Part shown: in pieces, positions 8,846 to 17,760 of the stretch
Layout: every line of letters begins with the position of its first letter
How positions within the stretch are numbered: position 1 is the stretch's first letter
From: Hyphomicrobiales bacterium
GTDB lineage: Bacteria > Pseudomonadota > Alphaproteobacteria > Rhizobiales > Rhizobiaceae
Direction: 5' to 3'
Assembly: GCA_900472295.1 (NCBI GenBank)
Contig: UCIA01000024.1
Coordinates: 76,577-140,576 of the forward strand
DNA: 64,000 nt
Translations under genes and position numbers: made by a program
The notes under the pieces: generated by a model
Seen by the model: only the letters and a program-made list of their open reading frames with translations
Database searches by the model: none
What the model was told of the DNA's origin: nothing

Positions 8846-9052
8846 TTAGCCAGGAGGAGAGAGGACGGACTTGCAAATTCGCGGAGCTGAAGGCGTCTGG
8901 CGACTGCGCGCTACGGTCTCATCCAATAGCTTCAGCCATTCAATGGCGGCGCTGTGGCTGACGCCAAACCGAGCCGCCGCCGCCCCGCGGGAAAGCCCTT
9001 CAACCTTGACTGAGATAACCCGATCGCGAAGGTCAATCCAGTATAAAGCCAT
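8846..9052 (-). pseudogene. IS630-family transposase N-terminal remnant
   Basis: Residues 6-47 of this frame read WIDLRDRVI, GLSRGAAAARFGVSHSAAIEW, the N-terminal helix-turn-helix of IS630/Tc1-mariner-type transposases (DLRERV...S-RAAA-RFGVS-S-AI-W). After DETV the similarity stops and the reading frame ends, so the second DNA-binding half and the DDE catalytic domain are missing. No terminal inverted repeats were recognised. It is an insertion-element fossil lying between the acyltransferase and the sugar operon. Confidence 0.6.
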
Positions 9053-9229
9053 CCAGACTGGTCTACTCCCAGCATCGATGTTGGATCAGACCCCACGACT
9101 CCTACAGATCTTCTCCTGCTCTAGATCGAGCCGTGCTGTTCTTGACGCAGCATGCGGGCAGCATTGTAGCTCGAGCGCGGCGCCAACTTGGTATCTTTGC
9201 GCTCGGGTGCATACGAGCAGCATCTTTCC

Positions 9230-10390
9230 CTAGACCGTTGTCCATTGCCGTGTGGCTGACGAAGAAAAGCATGCGTCGACGATCTGCATAATCTCGTAAC
9301 CATCACCAAAGGTCGGCCAGGCCGGCTTGCCGATCGCAACCGAACGAATAACTTCCGAGACCTCGATCGCCTTGTATTCATTGTACCCGAGGCCGAAATT
9401 GGCAACTGGCAACAGGGACGCGAAGTTCTTGTTTTCCGGCCCTACGTCGATAAGGCGGTAGCCTTGGCGGTTGGGCGCGTCAGCCATTGAAAAGAAGCGC
9501 AGGCGATTCACCTCGTCGTAGTTGAACTCGATGCCGCCCTTCGTTCCGTAGACCTCGTATTTCTGGAGAAACCGCCGACCAGAGGCCACGCGGCTGACGT
9601 CGATAACGCCGCGTCCGCCGTTGGCGAATTTGCACATCAAGTTGACCATGTCCGAATTGGTCACCGAGCGCTTTACCCCCCCTTCTTGCGCTTTGCCTTG
9701 AGCGCCATAGCCAAAACCCTCGCTATAGGTGCGCTCCGGCGTAACCGTGGCGACGTCCGCAATAAGTTCATCGATCGGGCCGACGAGCCGGTGGATGAAC
9801 GAGAACAGGTGAGAGGCCACATCGCCGACGACGCCGGTTGGGGCCAGATTGCCGTCACACCGCCACATGAAGGGCGTGCGCGGATCCGCCAAAACGTCAA
9901 CATGCATCGAGGCCCGGAAGAAAACGATCTCGCCGATCTCGCCATTGTCGATGATTTCCTTTGTCAGGTCGTGCACCGGATTTTTGGGAAAGTTATGGCC
10001 GACCCGGGTAACCAATCCCTTCGCGCGGGCGATGTCGGCCAGTTCTCGCGCCTCCACGGCGGTCGCCGTGAAAGGCTTCTCGCAATAGACATTCTTGCCG
10101 GCCAGCAGAGCGGCCTTCGACGCTGCAAAATGCAGGTGATCGGGCAGGCAGATGTCGACCAGATTGACGTCGGGATCGCTCAGAACGTCCTGCCAGTTGT
10201 TTGACGTCTTGACGTCGCCATAAGCCCATTTGATCTTCGCGAGCCGCTCGACCGCTTCGTCCACCAGCCAAGCGATCCTCGGAATGGATCCTAACTCTGG
10301 AAACATCAACGGAGCATTTCTATAGCCCATGGAATGGCATTTCCCCATCCACCCGCAGGCGCCGAGAATGGCTACATTAACTGGCTTCAT
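9230..10390 (-). CDS. Gfo/Idh/MocA-family sugar dehydrogenase (distal gene of ABC operon)
   Basis: A 386-residue NAD(P)-dependent oxidoreductase. The Rossmann start VAILGACGWMGKCHSMG, the DICLPDHLHF stretch and YCEKPF (Gfo/Idh/MocA active-site Lys motif EKP) are clear. A GGAG eight bases before the ATG at 10390 decides the start, and the family N-terminus begins there (MKPVNVAI). These enzymes oxidise sugars or cyclitols such as inositol or glucose derivatives. As the last gene of the leftward ABC-transporter operon, it probably acts on the imported sugar or its first product, together with the paralogue at 14888-16012. Confidence 0.9.
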   Translation of the reverse strand: MKPVNVAILGACGWMGKCHSMGYRNAPLMFPELGSIPRIAWLVDEAVERLAKIKWAYGDVKTSNNWQDVLSDPDVNLVDICLPDHLHFAASKAALLAGKNVYCEKPFTATAVEARELADIARAKGLVTRVGHNFPKNPVHDLTKEIIDNGEIGEIVFFRASMHVDVLADPRTPFMWRCDGNLAPTGVVGDVASHLFSFIHRLVGPIDELIADVATVTPERTYSEGFGYGAQGKAQEGGVKRSVTNSDMVNLMCKFANGGRGVIDVSRVASGRRFLQKYEVYGTKGGIEFNYDEVNRLRFFSMADAPNRQGYRLIDVGPENKNFASLLPVANFGLGYNEYKAIEVSEVIRSVAIGKPAWPTFGDGYEIMQIVDACFSSSATRQWTTV

Positions 10391-10457
10391 TGACAATACT
10401 CCGGTTGCTGCTGGCGCTCGGTGGCGACACCAAACCATTGAACATTCCCTGGCTCCG

Positions 10458-11534
10458 TCAGGCCCTGATGCGCTCTTCGGTGGTCGCGTCGAAAAAATGC
10501 AGTTCGCTCTGATCGGCGCTGACGGACACGATCTGTCCGACTGTCAATCTGACGCGCCCGGGCACCTTGGCCTTCAACACGTCGCCACCAGCATCGAGCA
10601 GAACCACGGCCTCGTTGCCGGTGGACTCTATCAGCGTGACGGTAGCCGGATTACCGGTCTGGCCCTCTGCCCCGACGATCAAATGCTCAGGGCGCATACC
10701 GAATACGATTTGCGTGCCGGGCTTCAAGGACGCTTTCGGATCGACGGGCCACTTGAACTGGCGGGACCGGATGCTTGGACCACCGTCACCGCCCTCGACC
10801 GTCCCACTCAGAATGTTCATGGCGGGGCTACCGATGAAAGTGGCAACGAACACACTGCCGGGACGCTCGTAGAGATTCTCAGCGGTGTCGGCCTGCATTA
10901 GCCGGCCGTCCTTGAGGACGGCAATCCGGGAGCCCATGGTCAGAGCTTCCACCTGGTCATGAGTGACGTAGACGGTCGTTGAGCGGATCCGCTGATGGAG
11001 CTTGATGATCTCGCTGCGCATGCTCACTCGAAGTTGCGCGTCGAGATTTGAAAGGGGTTCGTCCATGAGGAAGACGCCAGCCTCGCGCACGATCGCGCGG
11101 CCCAGGGCGACGCGCTGGCGCTGGCCGCCCGACAGATTGCGTGGCCGGCGCTCCAACAGATGGCCGATCTCCAGCATGCTGGAGACATTCTTGACGCGCT
11201 TGTCGATTTCGGCGTTCGCCACGCCTCGGTTCCTCAGTCCAAAACCAATATTTTCCTCCACCGACATGTGCGGATAGAGCGCGTAGGATTGGAACACCAT
11301 GGCGATGTCCCGCTCTCGAGGCTCGGCGTAGGTGACATTGCGGTCGCCGATATGAATGTTGCCTCTCGTGACATCCTCCAGTCCCGCAAGCATACGCAAA
11401 GTGGTCGACTTGCCGCAGCCCGAGGGCCCGACCAGGACCAAGAACTCGCCCTCCTCGACGGCCAAGTTGAGATCCCGCACCACCTCGACGCTGGCGTAGC
11501 TTTTCCAGACATGATCAAAAAGGACGCGCGACAT
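10458..11534 (-). CDS. sugar ABC transporter ATP-binding protein (UgpC/MsmK/MalK type)
   Basis: A 358-residue ATPase of the carbohydrate-uptake subfamily CUT1. Walker A GPSGCGKST is at about residue 36, the Q-loop in VFQSYALYPHMSV, signature LSGGQRQRVALGRA, Walker B VFLMDEPLSNLD and the switch His in VYVTHDQ. A C-terminal TOBE-type regulatory domain follows (FGMRPEHL), as in MalK-like proteins. It energises the two permeases encoded just upstream in the same leftward operon (six-base gap to the nearer one). Confidence 0.95.
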   Translation of the reverse strand: MSRVLFDHVWKSYASVEVVRDLNLAVEEGEFLVLVGPSGCGKSTTLRMLAGLEDVTRGNIHIGDRNVTYAEPRERDIAMVFQSYALYPHMSVEENIGFGLRNRGVANAEIDKRVKNVSSMLEIGHLLERRPRNLSGGQRQRVALGRAIVREAGVFLMDEPLSNLDAQLRVSMRSEIIKLHQRIRSTTVYVTHDQVEALTMGSRIAVLKDGRLMQADTAENLYERPGSVFVATFIGSPAMNILSGTVEGGDGGPSIRSRQFKWPVDPKASLKPGTQIVFGMRPEHLIVGAEGQTGNPATVTLIESTGNEAVVLLDAGGDVLKAKVPGRVRLTVGQIVSVSADQSELHFFDATTEERIRA

Positions 11535-11540
11535 CAGCCT

Positions 11541-12395
11541 TCAACCTTTCACGGAGCCGGCCGACAGGCCGCGCACCAACCATTTTTGGGCGTACAATCC
11601 GAGCACGACCATTGGAATGATCCCGATCAGACCAAGCGCCGACATGATCCACCAGTAGGCGCCTAGTTCATTGGCCTGACCCGAAATCAACACGGGCAGC
11701 GTTTGCGATCGACGGAATGTGAGGATCAAGGCAAACAGGAACTCGTTCCAGGCGAAGATGATCGAGACGAAGAATGCCGTCACCAAGCCGGGGAACGCGA
11801 TAGGCAGCGATATCTTGTAGAAGACGCCGAGCCGGGTGCAGCCGTCCACCAGGCCGCTCTCCTCGACCTCGGCAGGGACGGCGCGGAAGGCGTCACGAGT
11901 GATCCAGATCGCCAGAGGCAGATTGAACAGCGCGTAAGCGATGCCGAGCGACCATGCCCGATCGAGTACGCCAGCGTAACGATACATCAGCAAGAACGGA
12001 AACACGACGGCAACCGGGGGCATCATCCGCTGTGAAATGAAGAAGAACGCCATGTTGTCGTTCTTCCAGCCGAACTGGCGGTAGTCGAAGCGAGCCAGGC
12101 CGTATCCTGCCAGCGCCCCCGCGAAGGTAGCGACAAACGCGCCGACCAAGGAGGCGATGGCCGAGTTCGCCAGTGCATTGAAGAGTTGCGACCGATATTG
12201 GCCAAACACCGTTCGGAATGCCGAAAGCGTTGGCTCAAAATCAACCCACGGGAGAAAGGTCGGAAGCGGAAATACGTCGGCTCGTTCCTTGAAGGCCGTG
12301 ATTGTCATCCAGTAGAGCGGGAAGACGACGATAATAAACCAGACAACCTGCAGCGTTATGCTCCAGACCGGAATCTTGCGTCTAATTCTCGTCAT
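11541..12395 (-). CDS. sugar ABC transporter permease (MalG/LacG type)
   Basis: A 284-residue inner-membrane permease with six predicted helices, starting with VVWFIIVVFPLYWM. The coupling loop EESGLVDGCTRLGVFYKISLPIAFPG carries the EAA motif that docks with the ATPase; the second half is shown in pieces here. FKERADVFPLP after helix 1 is typical of MalG-type subunits. It overlaps the upstream MalF-type gene by four bases and is followed six bases later by the ATPase gene, so the three are one transcription unit. Confidence 0.92.
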   Translation of the reverse strand: MTRIRRKIPVWSITLQVVWFIIVVFPLYWMTITAFKERADVFPLPTFLPWVDFEPTLSAFRTVFGQYRSQLFNALANSAIASLVGAFVATFAGALAGYGLARFDYRQFGWKNDNMAFFFISQRMMPPVAVVFPFLLMYRYAGVLDRAWSLGIAYALFNLPLAIWITRDAFRAVPAEVEESGLVDGCTRLGVFYKISLPIAFPGLVTAFFVSIIFAWNEFLFALILTFRRSQTLPVLISGQANELGAYWWIMSALGLIGIIPMVVLGLYAQKWLVRGLSAGSVKG

Positions 12396-13285
12396 GTCAG
12401 ACGCTCCACGAGACGGCGCGTCGCGGCCAGGATGACCGTCGCGACAACAGTGGCGACGATGGCCAGCGAAAAGGCCAGCGTAGCGGCATAGCCGAGATCG
12501 AAATTAACGACGCCGACCCGATAGGCGTAGAGCGTCAGCGACTCGGTCGCGATGCCCGGCCCACCGTTCGTCAGGACGACAATGACGTCGGCGATCTTCA
12601 GCATCTCAATCGAGCGGATGAGAATCGCGGTGACCGACCACGGCAAAAGCATGGGAAATGTCACGCGCCAGAATGCTTGGATGTCCGATGTGGTGTCTAG
12701 GCGTGCGGCATCCTCGACTTCGTTGGAGAGGGCCGAAAGCCCGGCCAGCAGCACGAGCATGAAGAACGGCACCCACTGCCAGGTGTCCACGATAAGCACG
12801 GTGACGAAAGCGCCGATGCTGTTCGTCAGCCAAGGAACCGTAGGCAGTCCCCCCGCCATCAATACCGCATTAACGGGGCCGACGGCTTCGTTGAACATGA
12901 CGCGGCCGACGACAAAGGCGACGACAACTGGACTGAGCATCATCGGGATCAGAAAAATGATCCTGAGCCAGTTCTGCTGCCGCCGGGCGCGGTCAATCGA
13001 ACGCGCCAGTCCGAGGCCGATGAAGAACTGTATGGGGATGCCGACCACAAAATACAGCAGAGTGGTCAACATCACGTAGTGAAAATGCGTGTCGGAGAAC
13101 AGCCGCGCCCAGTGGCTCAGTCCCGCCCAGCGAACCGGCGCCATGCGGTTTCCGAAGTCCCAGTTAAGGAATGACAGGGCGAGCGACGACAGGAGTGGAA
13201 TCACGGTCAGCACGATGACCAGCAACAGCGCGGGCGCCACGAAAAGCACCGGCACGAGGCTGCGTTTCTTCCCCTGACGGTCCAC
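12392..13285 (-). CDS. sugar ABC transporter permease (MalF/LacF type)
   Basis: A 297-residue permease with six predicted membrane helices; PVLFVAPALLLVIVLTVIPL forms the first. The EAA loop is seen as NEVEDAARLDTTSDIQAFWRV followed by TFPMLLP. It forms the heterodimeric channel with the product of the gene that overlaps its stop by four bases. The substrate-binding protein gene lies 54 bases upstream in the same direction. Confidence 0.92.
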   Translation of the reverse strand: MDRQGKKRSLVPVLFVAPALLLVIVLTVIPLLSSLALSFLNWDFGNRMAPVRWAGLSHWARLFSDTHFHYVMLTTLLYFVVGIPIQFFIGLGLARSIDRARRQQNWLRIIFLIPMMLSPVVVAFVVGRVMFNEAVGPVNAVLMAGGLPTVPWLTNSIGAFVTVLIVDTWQWVPFFMLVLLAGLSALSNEVEDAARLDTTSDIQAFWRVTFPMLLPWSVTAILIRSIEMLKIADVIVVLTNGGPGIATESLTLYAYRVGVVNFDLGYAATLAFSLAIVATVVATVILAATRRLVERLT

Positions 13286-13339
13286 TTGAATTCCTCCCGC
13301 AGATCAGGGCGCCGTGGTCTGACCGAGGCGCCCCAATTA

Positions 13340-14860
13340 TCAACCGGCCAGCGCGGCCTTGTACAGTTTCGACTGGTTGTCGCGTCCCAGCCTGTCCGTG
13401 GTCTGGTTCCAGGCATCACTGGCATTCTTCATCGCCTGTTCGGCGCTGATTTCGCCTGCCATGAAGCGCGATGCCTCGACATCCAGCGAGTTGTAGTATT
13501 CGCCGCTGCCTGGGATCGAGAGATCGAGCACGGCATTGGGATGGCCCACCGCCTTGCCGATCGCTTCGAGATACTGCTTGGCGTCGGCTGGATCCATGCC
13601 GGCGTCGATCAGCGGCTGCGGGTCCTGGATCGTCTTGGCACGCGACGGCTGAATGCCGCTGTCCGGGAAGGCGACGAGCTTGGTCGACGCTTCAGGGTTG
13701 CAGAAGAAGGCCGCGAGATCCCAAGCCGCTTCCTTGTTTTCGGCGGTGACCGGGACGCCGAATAGCCAGGCGGTGACGCCGAGGTAAGGTGCATGGTTCG
13801 AACTACCTTCAGGCTTAATCCAGTCTTTGGCGGTACGGTCATAGACCTTGCTGGCGCCGGGTGTCAGCGCGGTTCCGGTCTTACCCTTGACCTTCGACCC
13901 TTCCGAGTATGAAAGCGTGCCGATATCGCCCCAGTCGGTGATCATCGCCGACTGACCGCTGACGAATGTCGGGCGCGATTCGGAGAAGCCGTACTGCGCA
14001 AGTCCGGGCGGGCCTGCCGCGAGATCCTTCTTCCAGTCCTCCAGCGCCTGAATCCAGCCTGGTTCCGTGATGCGTGGCGACATGTCATCTGGATTAAAGA
14101 AGACGTACGGGTCGCCGGCCTTTTTCGAGTAGCTGACGCCGCGGCCAACAAGGAAGTAGACGCCGCCGGTGCCGCGTCCCATAGGCTCGACGAAGCCGTA
14201 GCTCTTGCCTGTGCCGGACCAGTCGAAGGACGAGAAGAACTTGGCGACGTCGTAGAACTGCTCCCAGGTATCCGGAGGCGCCAGCTCATAGCCATGCTGG
14301 TCGGCGAACTTCTTCTTGTAGTCCGCGTTTTCGAAGAGATCGCGGCGGTAGAATAGGTTGTGGGCATTGCCGTCATAGGCGATGCCGTATGTCTTCCCGT
14401 CGAAGCTCATCGCCTTGCGGAAGATCGGGTAGATGTCGTCAGCCTGGATGCGCTTCAGCACATCCTCGGGGACCTCTTCCATCAGACCCCCGCCCATGAA
14501 GTCTCCGCCCCAAGTGGTCTGATAGTTGATCAGATCGGACGTGTAGGCTCCCGAACTCAACTCTGTCCGCAGCTTTTCGAACATCTGGCCGAACGGATAG
14601 GTGACCAGTTCGATGGTTGCGCCGGTGGCCTTTTCCCAGATCGGACCAAATATCTGAATCGGACCGCTGATCACAGGCCCGGATTGGCTTTCAACGATGA
14701 CCTTGGCACCTTCGAACCTCTTATTCGAGATGAGCGGCAACGTTACATTGACACTCTGCGCGAACGCGCCGCGCGAACCGGCCACCGCAAAGGCAGCCAT
14801 TGTTACCATTCCGTGCATGATCTGACGGCGTGTCAGATCGTCTAGCTTTCGGATAGTCAT
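13340..14860 (-). CDS. extracellular solute-binding protein family 1 (sugar ABC transporter)
   Basis: The periplasmic receptor of the ABC importer. The N-terminus has DLTRRQIMHGMVTMAAFAV, with a twin arginine before a hydrophobic stretch and an AFA end, so Tat export is plausible though the motif is not canonical. The mature protein has family-1 features: ELVTYPFGQMFEKLRTEL, DLINYQTTWGGDF, IAYDGNAHNLFYR and a Trp-rich ligand region. At 506 residues it is longer than the usual 420-450. The ligand cannot be read from sequence; the paired Gfo/Idh/MocA dehydrogenases suggest a sugar or polyol. Confidence 0.9.
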   Translation of the reverse strand: MTIRKLDDLTRRQIMHGMVTMAAFAVAGSRGAFAQSVNVTLPLISNKRFEGAKVIVESQSGPVISGPIQIFGPIWEKATGATIELVTYPFGQMFEKLRTELSSGAYTSDLINYQTTWGGDFMGGGLMEEVPEDVLKRIQADDIYPIFRKAMSFDGKTYGIAYDGNAHNLFYRRDLFENADYKKKFADQHGYELAPPDTWEQFYDVAKFFSSFDWSGTGKSYGFVEPMGRGTGGVYFLVGRGVSYSKKAGDPYVFFNPDDMSPRITEPGWIQALEDWKKDLAAGPPGLAQYGFSESRPTFVSGQSAMITDWGDIGTLSYSEGSKVKGKTGTALTPGASKVYDRTAKDWIKPEGSSNHAPYLGVTAWLFGVPVTAENKEAAWDLAAFFCNPEASTKLVAFPDSGIQPSRAKTIQDPQPLIDAGMDPADAKQYLEAIGKAVGHPNAVLDLSIPGSGEYYNSLDVEASRFMAGEISAEQAMKNASDAWNQTTDRLGRDNQSKLYKAALAG

Positions 14861-14887
14861 GTCTTCCTCCCTGGTTGTGTGAGAAGA

Positions 14888-16012
14888 TTAAAGTGAACGG
14901 AATTTGATCGGTTCGCGTCGGGCGCTCTGCCACGATCGGATCATAGAGTCGGCGATCTCGACGGCGCGGTAGCCGTCCTCGAAGGTGGCCGCCAGCGGCG
15001 AGATCTCGCGGTTGCCGAGGACCGCCTCGACAAAATGGTTCATCTGCTGGACGAAACATTCGACCCAGCCGATCGGGTGACTGCCCTGGACGCCACCCTC
15101 CCACCAGAAGTCGGAGAGGGGATGCTCTTCCTTGATGACCTGGACGGTGCGAAAGCCGCATGCCAGCCCGTCGGCGATCTCAATCTCGTTGAGGCGTGCC
15201 ACATCGTAGCGAAGGGAGCCCTTCGTGCCGTCGACCTGGATGGCCGATGTATGGCCGTGGCCGCCCGCGACCCGGGATGCCTGGATGACGCCGATCGGCC
15301 CGTTTTCGAACTGCAGGATCGAGACGAACGCGTCATCGACCTCAACCTTCTTGCCGGCGACCTGCGGCACAACGGTGCAGCCGATGGCGGCCACCTCGCT
15401 GATTTCGCCGACGAGAAAACGGGCCAGATCGATGTGGTGGGCGCCCAGATCGCCGAACGTGCCAGTCCCGGCGATCTTCTTGTCCAGCCGCCAGCTGAAA
15501 TCCAGGCCCGGCTGCAGGTAGTTCGACATCAGGTATTCGGAGCGGAAATGGGTTACCTCGCCGATGGCACCCGCATGGATCAATTCGCGGGCGTAACGAA
15601 GCGCCGGCACGAAGCGGTAGACGAAGGCTGCCTGGTGGACTGCCTTGGCGTCGGCGGCTGCCTTCCACATCTCGAAGGCTTCGGCCGCGTCCATGGCCAG
15701 AGGCTTCTCGCAAAATACGGCCTTGCCGGATTTCAACGCGGCGATCGCGGGATCGGCGTGCAGGACGTTCGGCCCGGCATTGACGAAGATGTCGATGTCG
15801 GCATCGAGCACCGCGCGCCAGTCATCCACGCCCTTCTCCCAGCCAAAACGCTTAACCAGAGTGTCGCGGGCCTTCTGGTCGCGATCGGCGACGATCTTGA
15901 GCTGGAGGGTCGCCTTCGGCGGCTCCTTGATCAGCTCCTGCAGGCGGAGCGCATAGGAATGGAAGGTGCCGATGAACCCTGCTCCCAGAATTCCAATGTT
16001 AAGTGGCTTCAT
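14888..16012 (-). CDS. Gfo/Idh/MocA-family sugar dehydrogenase (first gene of ABC operon)
   Basis: A 374-residue dehydrogenase that opens the leftward sugar operon. Key features are the nucleotide-binding IGILGAGFIGTFHSYA, NAGPNVLHADPA, and FCEKPLAMDA with the active-site EKP lysine, then GDLGAHHIDLARFL with the conserved His pair. The start at 16012 is fixed by a strong GGGAGGTC ribosome site and by the family N-terminus (MKPLNIGI). It is only distantly like the dehydrogenase at the operon's other end, so two successive oxidations or two substrates are possible. Confidence 0.92.
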   Translation of the reverse strand: MKPLNIGILGAGFIGTFHSYALRLQELIKEPPKATLQLKIVADRDQKARDTLVKRFGWEKGVDDWRAVLDADIDIFVNAGPNVLHADPAIAALKSGKAVFCEKPLAMDAAEAFEMWKAAADAKAVHQAAFVYRFVPALRYARELIHAGAIGEVTHFRSEYLMSNYLQPGLDFSWRLDKKIAGTGTFGDLGAHHIDLARFLVGEISEVAAIGCTVVPQVAGKKVEVDDAFVSILQFENGPIGVIQASRVAGGHGHTSAIQVDGTKGSLRYDVARLNEIEIADGLACGFRTVQVIKEEHPLSDFWWEGGVQGSHPIGWVECFVQQMNHFVEAVLGNREISPLAATFEDGYRAVEIADSMIRSWQSARREPIKFRSL

Positions 16013-16636
16013 GTGACCTCCCTTGATGCCTTCGTGACCGCTGCGTTGCGACATTCTCGTGCCACCAACCGGGGCTGCGCCGCGCAACGACAAAAAACCA
16101 CGCTTCGAAGGCGGCAAATGAAGTCCACTGCGCAAGTCCTTTTGGAGCGAGGGATCAAGGTCCGTTCAAAAGATAACGGCACCGTCGGGCGAAAGACATT
16201 TTGCTCGCGCAAATCCGTATTGGATTTTATGGTGGCAAGCCCTATTTCAGGTTGCGGCATTGGAGATGCTCCTGTGGCAGTTGGGACTCACCGCCCGCCC
16301 AAACTCGGCATGCTCTTCTCGAAACGCGCTAAAATCGATTTCGACATGAAGAAAATACGGAGACTGCGCTGCGGTAGCCTTGCGCGCCGGAGACTGTCAT
16401 TGCCGAGCGAACCGGATAAGCGAATGACAACGAACGGCAAATCTCCTCTGACACGCTTCAGTGGAAAATGTTCTGCACTCCGGTATTGAATGCCCCGCTT
16501 CCCCCCATTTCGACAGCGATCGGTTACTATGTTGTTCGACGCGCTGCCGCGGAGAAAACGCGAGGATAAAGGAAGCATGTGCGAGTCTCCATTCACGACT
16601 TGGTAGAGATTCGTATCCTGCCGGCGGGTTGGTCTA
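16013..16636. other. intergenic region upstream of the sugar operon
   Basis: The promoter of the sugar operon must lie in the left part. Open frames here (for example 16288-16596 minus) are low-complexity, arginine-rich and match no family. I saw no operator palindrome or regulator gene that would explain how the operon is controlled. Confidence 0.35.
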
Positions 16637-17371
16637 CTACTTAGGTCTATCCAGAATGTTCGCGAGACTGGGTATGGGAGCAGGCGCAGAGCGCATCCGT
16701 TCGGCCATCCTGACCAAGTCTGCCAAAGACTGCGCGCCCATCCTTTTCATGACTTGAGCACGATGGATCTTAACTGTGGATTCTACCACGCCAATCCTTC
16801 CGGCAACCTGCTTGTTCATCAATCCTGCCGTCACGAGATCCATGACCTCGCGTTCACGCTCGCTTAGCGTCTGAAATCGGGCGAATGTTTCAATCGCCTG
16901 TCGTCTGCGATCGAGGCGTATGCAGTCCAACTCGATGGCTCTGGTGACGGCATCCAGCATTTCCTGTTCGCGAAACGGCTTCGTCAGAAATTCGACCGCA
17001 CCTGCCTTCATGGCGCTCACCGCCATTGGAACGTCGGCGTGGCCGGTCATGAATATGATTGGAATACGGACTCCGGCTGCGACAAGGCGGGCCTGAAAGT
17101 CGAGCCCGCTGATGCCGGGCATTCGAATGTCCAGCACGAAGCAGCTCGCAAGGTCCGGTAGTTCCATGTTGAACAACTCGGTCGGAGACGAAAATGCCTT
17201 GCTTTGCAGCCCGACTGATTCCAGCAAATCGACCAGCCCTTCGCGCATCGACACATCGTCGTCGACGATGAAGACGAACGCATTTTGGGTTGTCCGACCG
17301 CAGATGGGAGCCTCGACCGACCGCTGCCGCAGCCGTTCATATTTTGGAATCACCAGGTCACTCGTCATCAC
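16637..17371 (-). CDS. FixJ/NarL-family response regulator
   Basis: A two-domain regulator of 244 residues. The receiver has the acidic triad IVDDD, phospho-acceptor Asp81 in VLDIRMPG, the T/K pair in FMTGHAD and FLTKPF. The C-terminal LuxR-type helix-turn-helix reads TLSEREREVMDLV, GLMNKQVAGRIG and STVKIHRAQVMKRM. An extra 30 residues precede the receiver. It starts with GTG 17371, overlapping the lone receiver's stop by one base (TAGTG), or with the ATG three bases on. It is the last gene of a kinase operon and is probably phosphorylated by the kinase at 18401-20605. Confidence 0.93.
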   Translation of the reverse strand: MMTSDLVIPKYERLRQRSVEAPICGRTTQNAFVFIVDDDVSMREGLVDLLESVGLQSKAFSSPTELFNMELPDLASCFVLDIRMPGISGLDFQARLVAAGVRIPIIFMTGHADVPMAVSAMKAGAVEFLTKPFREQEMLDAVTRAIELDCIRLDRRRQAIETFARFQTLSEREREVMDLVTAGLMNKQVAGRIGVVESTVKIHRAQVMKRMGAQSLADLVRMAERMRSAPAPIPSLANILDRPK

Positions 17372-17760
17372 TATTTCCCGTGGGATGAGGCCAAAATAGC
17401 CAGGGCGACTGCCGCAAGCAGTGCTGAAGCATCGAAGGGCTTTCGAAAGAAGCCATGATGACTTTCAGCAGCGGCGCGCCGTTGGTCTGCGGGCTCATGG
17501 CGAGCCGTAATGAAAATGACGGGCAAGTCGGGGCGCACACTTCGCGCTCGCCGACGGAGCTCGAAGCCATCGATAACTGGCATGCCGATATCAGCAATCA
17601 GGCAATCTATTTTACTCGATACGTCGCGTTCCAGAAAAGACTGGGGGGATGAGAACAAACGAACCGCGTGCCCCGCCGACTCCAGGAGGTCTTCGATCGC
17701 CTCGAGTACCCGAAGGTCGTCATCGACAACCGCGATCGTTGATTTCCGTGCTGCTTTCAT
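17371..17760 (-). CDS. single-domain response regulator (receiver only)
   Basis: A 129-residue receiver with no output domain: VVDDD acidic pocket, Asp57 in LIADIGMP, Thr in FITARHE, and Lys in GFFRKPFD. Such proteins act as phosphate sinks, relay intermediates or protein-binding switches. It lies between two FixJ-type regulators, overlapping the upstream one by four bases and the downstream one by one, so all are co-translated. A similar receiver (40543-40917) accompanies the second kinase set in this window. Confidence 0.92.
   Translation of the reverse strand: MKAARKSTIAVVDDDLRVLEAIEDLLESAGHAVRLFSSPQSFLERDVSSKIDCLIADIGMPVIDGFELRRRARSVRPDLPVIFITARHEPADQRRAAAESHHGFFRKPFDASALLAAVALAILASSHGK

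Noticed and set aside
15035..16489. 484-codon plus-strand open frame
   Set aside because: It lies antisense to the dehydrogenase at 14888-16012, which has full family motifs and a good ribosome site. High GC keeps the antisense frame open.
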